Shown: piece by piece, positions 59,870 to 64,000 of the stretch
Position numbering within the stretch: position 1 is the stretch's first letter
Layout: the number at the start of each line of letters is the position of its first letter
NCBI GenBank assembly: GCA_026874595.1
Contig: CM049306.1
Coordinates: 24,167,019-24,231,018, forward strand
From: Sipunculus nudus
Taxonomy: Eukaryota; Annelida; Sipuncula; Golfingiida; Sipunculidae
Length of the DNA: 64,000 nucleotides
Reading direction: 5' to 3'
Notes under the pieces: generated by a model
What the model saw: only the letters and a program-made list of their open reading frames with translations
What the model was told of the DNA's origin: nothing
Database searches by the model: none
Program-made: the position numbers and the translations under genes

Positions 59870-62800
59870 TTGTATATAGTCATAACTTGTTGCGAAAAAC
59901 TGATGGCAGAGTGCTGGATAAGTGACCAGAGCATTTCTATTTTGTATAGAAAGAACTAGGTTTTCTGCAGGCATTTCATGACTAATTAGTTTTTGTACCA
60001 CACGCTCAGAGCGTGTGGCACTCTTCAGATATTGTAGCCTTATAGCTCTGAGCGTGTGGTACAAAGCCAGTTAGTTACAAAAATTAGTACAAATTAGGCA
60101 GTTGACTGTAATAGAGATATATACCCAGATCAGAGAGGTTCTAATAACCTCAAGATTTACCTCTGACAGGACCACTTCAGGTGTCCTCACTAGAGAGAGA
60201 GGTTCTATAGCCTCTAGATTAACCTCTGATATGCCACTTTATGTTTCCTCACTAGAGAGGTTCTATAACCTCCAGATTTACCTCTGACAGGACAAATTCA
60301 GGTGTCCTCACTAGAGAGGTTCTATAACCTCCAGATGTACCTCTGACAGGACCACTTCAGGTGTCCACACTAGAGAGGTTCTATAGCCTCTAGATTAACC
60401 TCTGATATGCCACTTTAGGTGTCCTCACTAGAGAGGTTCTATAACCTCCAGATTTATCTCTGACAGGACCACTTAAGGTGTCCTCACTAGAGAGGTTCTA
60501 TAACCTCCAGATTTACCTCTGACAGGACAAATTCAGTTGTCCTCACTAGAGAGATTCTATAACCTCCAGATGTACCTCTGACAGGACCACTTCAGGTGTC
60601 CACACTAGAGAGGTTCTATAGCCTCTAGATTAACCTCTGACAGGACCACTTCAGGTGTCCTCACTAGAGAGGTTCTATAGCCTCTTGATTTGCCTCTGAC
60701 AGGACCACTTTAGGTGTATTTACAAGAGAGGTTCTGTAACCTCCAAATCTACCTCTGACAGGACAAATTCAGGTGTCCTCACTAGAGAGGTTCTATAACC
60801 TCCAGATTAACTTCTGACAGGACCACTTTAAGTATCCACACTAGAGAGGTTTTATAACCTCTGTTTATATACTAGAGAGGTTCTGTAGCCTCCAGATTAA
60901 CCTCTGACAGGACCACTTCAAGTATCCACACAATAGTACTAGATAGGTTCTATAACCTCCAGGTGTACCTCTGACAGGACCACTTCAAGTGTCCATACTA
61001 GAGAGGTGCCTTTCATATAGAGATGTCCCTGTGTGAACGGGTCCACTGTATGCACATATATACACTAGACCTTTGTTTATCTGAACAATGATTAGATTAT
61101 GTATAGTCTAATGCCTACATGGTTTTCTGTGAAAGATATATCCACCAGTTATACATATTTGGTATGGTATTCCGTGAACCATTTAAATTACTGAGGCTTT
61201 ACTAGTCTGTTAGCGCATTCTATAGGGCTTTTAAGATGAAACAGCACAGAAAAGAACTGCATTGAACATTATCTGATTGGCTTATTGCTACATAGTTTAG
61301 CCAATAGAAGAGACTGTTTTAGATACAATATTTAATATTCATGATAAATATGAAAGTATGCAGACATTGACATGGAGTAGATTTTATTTTTGGTCAGAAA
61401 ATAAATTTTATGAGAAAAAGTCTGGTTTTAATGAACATGAAAGAACATAAGCTAAAACTGGGCTCTTAAAAGTCATGAAAAAAATACATTATTCTGCAAG
61501 CATTTAATCATGTTTGTCTTATGCAGCATTATAGGTTGACAGTCATGTTGATACCTTATGATAAAGAGATCTGAAAATTCTTTGATGTTCTCAGTTACAT
61601 ATCTCTAAATGATTGTATATATAAGGCTGGTGTAGTTTAATACATACTTTATTTTTTTTTTATTTTGGATGACCTGTATGAGATTGTGAAGAAAGACAAT
61701 GTACAGGCCCTGACAAACCACCTCAATAATGTAGACTTAACTGGAAGCATCCAGCTCACATATGAGGTAGAGACAGAGGGTCAGCTTCCATTTCATTTAT
61801 ATGCTGGTCATCACACACCCTGACAGTTCAGTAAAGATGGTATACTACAAGAAGACCTAACCAACCACTACATCACAAGCTAGGAGTTGTCAAAACCCTA
61901 CCTGATCTCTGTGATGCCACTTTCAGTGAAATGGAGGACAGACGACAGGAAGTAAAGCAGTAGAGCACAGGCACAGCTGACTCATGGGTACCTGATGTGC
62001 CAGCTAGGTGAACAGTCATTTGAGGCCAACAGGAGAGAGTCCATAAAAGTATTACGAAGGTAACAAGAAAGCTAAACCAAGTCTCGCTCCAGAGGCCAAG
62101 TCTGTATCCCACACATGTTGCAGGACAGTTAAAAGTCCATGTAGCCTTCCTCTACAAAAAGTATGCTATCATGAAGCAAGGGTGTACTCTCCATCAAACT
62201 CTGGTTAAACAGAAGGACAAACGACCCCCTGGAGGACACTTTACACAGTGTGTACCAGATATCATGCAAATCCTGTCATAAGGCTTCATTTGGTGATGCA
62301 AACAAAAGAAAGTTATCAAAGACACAAAGAATGTGGCCTGTATGAGATCACAGCACACAGCATCCCCTCATATCCTGCACAGATCAGACTATTCAAGAAA
62401 ACCATGAAATCGACTTGGACAGTATTACCTTAATGGCTAGAGAAACGGCCGGGGAAACCAGATGGAAATGTGAGGCAATTCACATTCAGATAGAGATGTG
62501 CTAAAACCTTGATGGGGGATAAAACAACTTACCCAAACTCTACAAACCAATTATAGCTCTATCGGTGATCAGCAGCAGCCTGCTGTCAGATGAAGTCTGC
62601 TGATATGATTGGACAAAACTGTTGATCACAATAACTAAATAGGTAGCTATGCATAAGAAATCGATGAAATGTTTTTAAATAAGTTTTGAAATGGTGACCC
62701 TTCTGTTTCAGGTTTCAGAATTTAAGCAGCACATGTTTGCCAAGTCTTTGGACTCCCTGAAGCTAGATGAGGACAAGAAAATAGGGTACACCTACAAATG

Positions 62801-64000
62801 CCTTGGAGCTGGTTTCTGGGCTTTCAGACAGGATGACTTTAGAAAGGCCATAGAGAAAGTTGTGTTTGCTGTAAGTAATGTTCAGCATTATACGTCAAAT
62901 GGAACAGTTTATCATGCTTTTCTTTGAATTATCTATGAAATCATGACTTAGCAAGCATTCCAATTGTACTGATAGGACCAGCTTTGAGTTATGTCAAGTT
63001 AAAACCTGCAATGCAAAGGCTGTCCATACTATAACAACAGTAATACTGTAAACATCAAGTAATCATAACACTGAGTTTTGTTTGTGGAATTAAGACAAAA
63101 GAAAACAAGTGAATGCGCAAACCAGTATGTAATTCCCATCTCTGTAGTGATTGATGCTATTTCCTGTGCCTTGCCTGACTTAGTTGTCAATCACAAAACT
63201 GATGGGACACATGCTTGTATACATGCAGTCAGAAATTTTACTATAATGCAGAGAGATTTACCAGTTTGCTGGGTTAAATTATAATGGAATCTGGTTATGG
63301 TTAGAAAGTAACCAAACTTGTCCTCTTTCAGTGCAGAAAACAGCAGAGATATGTGATCAATACCATTAAGTGATGCATGATCACTGGAATGAATGAATAA
63401 AACATTTGTTTTTTTTTTTGTTTATAAACCTCCAATTAGTAGAGCCATTACTACCTATAGGGACTTATGTTTCAAATAGAAACAAACACCTGTATATATT
63501 CTACATATGTTAAAACACTAAATTGATGTATATGCACTGATGCAACTTTTTTCAGATGTCAGTTATATAAATGTTAATATGAGGTTTTCAGAAATTTTCT
63601 TATCTAAGGTAGGCCCAGCCAAGTTTGGGACATGAGTGGTAACATCAGTAGTGTACTGTGGGTGACAGGCTGTGTGATAAGCAGAGCCACTGTCTCCAGA
63701 ATGAATCAGTTGTGTTTAAACCAGGGTGTGCTGGCCCAGGGTGACATGTGGGATACATTGAAAGATATGGAACCAGCCCACCCTGGAAAGGGGCCCATAC
63801 CAAAACAAAAACTCCATACAAAAAACACACCCATGTATATAGTTAAGATTTCACATCTAACAGGTGGAGTCTGTTACATCCATAAAAATTTATGTTTAAT
63901 TTTCCTCAGAGCTGTCATACAAATCTTGGCAAGTGCTAATTATATTCTATGGCATCTAGTAAACAATGGTGAGACTGTACAACCAGTAATTTGGCATAAT
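38667..64000 (+). CDS. ADP-ribosylglycohydrolase (DraG/ARH) family gene, partial
   Basis: Enzymes of this family remove ADP-ribose from protein side chains or related ADP-ribosyl substrates, using two metal ions held by acidic residues. Eight exons join in frame to about 341 residues. GDAIGLLTEF (about residues 70-79) is the N-terminal signature. GDWTDDSDQM (about 115-124) holds the T-D-D metal-binding triad. APNGGVMR (about 199-206) is the conserved NGxxMR loop. YKCLGAGFWAFR lies near the current end. The second Asp cluster expected downstream, needed for the other metal ligands, would be on the next exon off the right edge. The WTDDSDQ form differs from the WTDDTxM of ARH1/ARH3, so this looks like the divergent invertebrate/fungal-type branch, substrate unknown. 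The catalytic residues visible are intact, and no frame break is seen. Confidence 0.85.
38797..38854 (+). CDS. Right-hand gene, possible exon 2 (19 codons)
   Basis: After TGAAATTTTCAG the frame reads DGPFMNGLDSIMDLEHELD, an acidic helical stretch plausible as an N-terminal extension. To join the next exon it must use the weak donor A/GTGTAA; the nearby GTAATG would break the frame. The exon itself is plausible, but the splice is not secure. Confidence 0.4.
38855..40089 (+). other. Intron sequence with simple repeats
   Basis: AT-rich, with C- and G-runs near 38.98 and 39.64 kb and a short (TA)n near 39.09 kb. No other exon or element is recognised. Confidence 0.5.
40090..40256 (+). CDS. Right-hand gene exon 3: IYGNCVGDAIGLLTEF motif
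   Basis: The acceptor TCCTTTCAG opens this exon in phase 1 and the donor AAG/GTATGT closes it in phase 0. It encodes a helix (QQVADILLEVLRKKM), then DNHIYGTIYGNCVGDAIG and LLTEFMVKDEAKK. The G-x-x-x-GDAIG-x-x-TEF core is the N-terminal hallmark of the ADP-ribosylglycohydrolase fold. Confidence 0.9.
40557..40894. mobile_element. PIF/Harbinger-like MITE, 338 bp, TAA target duplication
   Basis: The ends are inverted: GGCCAAAATAAAAAAAAAGG plus TATGGTTCTCAGGCAC at the left, and the reverse complement of GTGCCTGAGAATCATACC...GGCC at the right. TAA flanks both sides (40554-40556 and 40895-40897), as expected of the TWA duplications of PIF/Harbinger elements. Other members lie at 29800-30105 and 55312-55382. 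It is in intron 3. Confidence 0.75.
40898..43599 (+). other. Intron 3 remainder, no supported exon
   Basis: Several frames of 60-95 codons occur on both strands around 41.2-42.2 kb (for example 41285-41521 minus, 41878-42159 plus). None shows a domain, good splice signals, or fit to the gene. A decayed transposon is possible there but I cannot name one. Confidence 0.4.
43600..43749 (+). CDS. Right-hand gene exon 4: GDWTDDSDQM metal-binding motif
   Basis: The acceptor TTTTGTACAG and donor CAA/GTGAGT give a 150-bp phase 0-0 exon. It starts HYGKFKKKLEYEHKM and ends with RWAVGDWTDDSDQMILIM. T-D-D aligns with the Mg-binding triad of ARH enzymes. The open frame runs upstream of the acceptor, but only this part belongs to the protein. 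Confidence 0.9.
43750..45846 (+). other. Intron 4, no feature recognised
   Basis: AT-rich sequence, without tandem repeats or clear transposon ends visible to me. Confidence 0.4.
45847..45990 (+). CDS. Right-hand gene exon 5
   Basis: A 144-bp phase 0-0 exon (acceptor CATCACAG, donor CAA/GTAAGT). It encodes VDPIDYAVRILKWSKKGF, then DFVGMGIGDTTRKVLLH, the mid-region of the family with the conserved G-M-G-x-G-x-T. Confidence 0.9.
45991..47335 (+). other. Intron 5, left part, no feature recognised
   Basis: Ordinary AT-rich intron with a G-run near 46514-46528. Confidence 0.4.
47336..48107 (-). repeat. Two adjacent composite-repeat tails in intron 5
   Basis: TTAGCTCAGCTGACTGAAAA at 47336 and TTAGCTCAGCTTTCTGAAAG near 47723 each begin a reverse-orientation copy of the TGACCT-repeat tail (AACCTGAAATTAGG, GGTGGCGCCACC). 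The second ends about 30 bases before the exon 6 acceptor. The TGACCT units themselves are absent, so the tail can exist as a separate element. Confidence 0.65.
48140..48294 (+). CDS. Right-hand gene exon 6: APNGGVMR loop, parent of the downstream tandem array
   Basis: The acceptor TTCATCCACAG opens the exon and AAG/GTCAGT closes it in phase 2. It encodes AAVDVWEDKKRNVAPNGG and VMRTSVLG, then HQYTDIDKVIENTLSIC and THADPR. Its last 73 bases are the template of about 74 tandem copies that follow immediately. Reading past the donor meets TGA within four codons, so the first donor, or one equivalent to it, must be used. Confidence 0.9.
48295..53655 (+). repeat. 72-73-bp tandem array derived from the exon 6 3' end and splice donor, about 74 copies
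   Basis: Each unit reads GTCAGTATACTGACAT, AGATAAAGCATAGAAAACAC, ACTGAGCATCTGTAGAACC and ACTCACGCTGATCCAAG. This is the exon 6 coding sequence for QYTDIDKVIENTLSICKTTH-ADPR with minor changes, and AAG/GTCAGT donor-like junctions recur at nearly every unit boundary. Most units have lost one T (GTCATAG to GCATAG) and are 72 bp; some keep 73 bp. Secondary ~360-bp, five-unit blocks are repeated (50.43-50.79 with 50.79-51.15 kb; 52.3-52.66 with 52.66-53.0 kb). The array fills the start of intron 6. Long minus-strand frames are due to the multiple-of-three unit. Confidence 0.93.
54155..56080. mobile_element. 1.9-kb inverted-repeat DNA element in intron 6
   Basis: The left end (ATGTCGCAGTGTAGAGGGGA then ATCCAGTTGAGTTCTGAACT) and the inverted right end (ATGTCACAGTGCAGAAGGGA then ATCCAGTTGAGTTCGGAACT) agree at most positions. 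CAACTAGTTGA and AGTTGAGATGGGAAT motifs recur in both orientations within about 200 bp of each end. CAGTG ends would fit hAT elements, but no 8-bp target duplication could be matched. No transposase frame is present. Confidence 0.6.
55312..55382 (+). mobile_element. Right-end fragment of the PIF/Harbinger-like MITE, nested
   Basis: GATGCGGGGGTTTAAAATTG, GCGGTGCCTGAGAACCATAC and the terminal GGCC then TAA match the right part of the 40557-40894 copy. It lies inside the 1.9-kb element. Its left end is not detectable. Confidence 0.65.
57045..57198 (+). CDS. Right-hand gene exon 7
   Basis: The acceptor is AACTTGAAG, chosen because the phase-2 codon AG/G then gives Arg and the frame runs CLASCVAVTTAIAFMLRR. 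An alternative AG seven bases on would shift the frame. The remainder is charged (KKGKYNEATIMEDSFQLAK) and ends at AGC ATG/GTAAGG in phase 0. Confidence 0.88.
57199..58312 (+). other. Intron 7, left part, no feature recognised
   Basis: AT-rich intron sequence with no clear repeat or exon. Confidence 0.4.
58313..58760 (-). repeat. Composite-repeat tail relative in intron 7
   Basis: Begins TTAGCTCAGCTGACTATAAG, with a second arm GTCATCTGAGCTATAG, then GTCCGTCGTCCGTCC. This is the terminal hairpin and GACGGAC block of the tail family. The body differs (ACCAAAAATTGGGTCATTAGG, TTATGGGCCC), so it is a related but separate subfamily. Confidence 0.55.
59801..59866. repeat. (TA)n microsatellite
   Basis: About 33 uninterrupted TA dinucleotides. 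The minus-strand open frame across it is an artefact. Confidence 0.95.
59993..60064. repeat. Perfect 20-bp inverted repeat with 32-base loop
   Basis: TTGTACCACACGCTCAGAGC at 59993-60012 is exactly inverted at 60045-60064. The left arm continues into GTGTGG, so CCACACGCTC and GAGCGTGTGG also pair locally, giving two alternative hairpins. It sits between the (TA)n run and the 59-bp minisatellite. Confidence 0.9.
60118..61010. repeat. 59-bp minisatellite, about 15 copies
   Basis: The unit contains GACAGGACCACTTCAGGTGT, CCTCACTAGAGAGGTTCTAT and AACCTCCAGATTTACCTCT. Two main variants (AACCTCCAGA and AGCCTCTAGATTAACC) alternate. The right end is more decayed, with truncated units near 60.84-60.95 kb. 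Confidence 0.9.
61660..62640 (+). mobile_element. Decayed Penelope-like retroelement fragment
   Basis: Several frames each carry a recognisable piece. DLYEIVKKDNVQALTNHL and LTYEVETEGQLPF (61664-61790) resemble the end of a Penelope-type reverse transcriptase. HKLGVVKTLPDLCD follows near 61.87 kb. LKVHVAFLYKKYAIM and TLHQTLVKQKDKRPPGG (about 62.12-62.24 kb) resemble the linker before the GIY-YIG nuclease. Stops and frame changes are frequent, and the nuclease CxxC/YxGETGR region is not intact. It lies in intron 7, just before exon 8, in the gene's orientation. Confidence 0.6.
62712..62870 (+). CDS. Right-hand gene exon 8 (last in window)
   Basis: A 159-bp phase 0-0 exon with acceptor TGTTTCAG and donor GCT/GTAAGT. 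It encodes VSEFKQHMFAKSLDSLKL, then KIGYTYKCLGAGFWAFRQDD and FRKAIEKVVFA, the region just before the second Asp cluster in this family. No GDxDT-type exon is seen in the last 1.1 kb, so the gene continues to the right. Confidence 0.9.
62871..64000 (+). other. Intron 8, no further exon recognised
   Basis: AT-rich sequence with a T-run near 63410. No stretch encodes the Gly-Asp-x-Asp-Thr cluster expected for the next exon. Confidence 0.5.

Noticed and set aside
59720-60064. 114-codon minus-strand frame
   Set aside because: A third of it is an alternating Ile-Tyr run translated from the (TA)n microsatellite. The rest covers the hairpin.
1-64000. tRNA, rRNA or other structured RNA genes
   Set aside because: I looked for clover-leaf box motifs and rRNA-like conserved blocks by eye and found none I could support.

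Overview
This is a 64 kb piece of an animal nuclear genome. It has no bacterial gene layout. It has two spliced genes with GT/AG introns, and most of the remaining sequence is transposon remnants and tandem repeats. The gene families, the low GC content and the style of the repeats (runs built on TGACCT half-sites, elements ending in AGCTCAGCTGA hairpins, abundant MITEs) suggest a marine lophotrochozoan, most likely a mollusc such as a bivalve. That assignment is inference; no single base pattern proves it.

Left gene (minus strand, 12362 to beyond position 1). Five exons encode a signal peptide, a first cytokine-receptor domain with the C-x9-C-x-W signature, and a complete fibronectin type III domain. 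Intron phases run 1-2-1-0-1, the order known for vertebrate class I cytokine-receptor modules. The gene continues off the left edge, where the rest of the ectodomain, the membrane segment and the cytoplasmic tail should lie. Its introns hold several composite interspersed repeats.

Middle (12.4-38.6 kb). I see no convincing host gene here. The region holds a broken SAP/SWIM/YqaJ transposon gene between inverted repeats (14.1-15.7 kb), a 44-bp minisatellite (16.5-17.3 kb), a 56-bp minisatellite split by a hAT-like insertion (18.7-21.5 kb), and a 7.4-kb satellite (22.4-29.8 kb). Part of the satellite is a 197-bp three-monomer higher-order repeat, itself duplicated with a period of about 3.18 kb. 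One duplicate carries a 204-bp MITE and the other keeps the empty site. Further interspersed elements follow, then a 396-bp tandem duplication and a 70-bp minisatellite.

Right gene (plus strand, 38667 or later to beyond 64000). Six secure exons and two probable 5' exons encode an ADP-ribosylglycohydrolase (DraG/ARH family) protein. The last exon, expected to carry the second Asp cluster, lies off the right edge. The most striking feature of the window is in this gene. The 3' end of the exon at 48140-48294, together with its splice donor, has been copied about 74 times in tandem, filling 5.4 kb of the following intron. Other introns contain a PIF/Harbinger-like MITE, a 1.9-kb inverted-repeat element, a 59-bp minisatellite, a long perfect hairpin and a decayed Penelope-like retroelement.

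The two genes point away from each other and are separated by about 26 kb of repeats. Nothing in the sequence shows that they act together.
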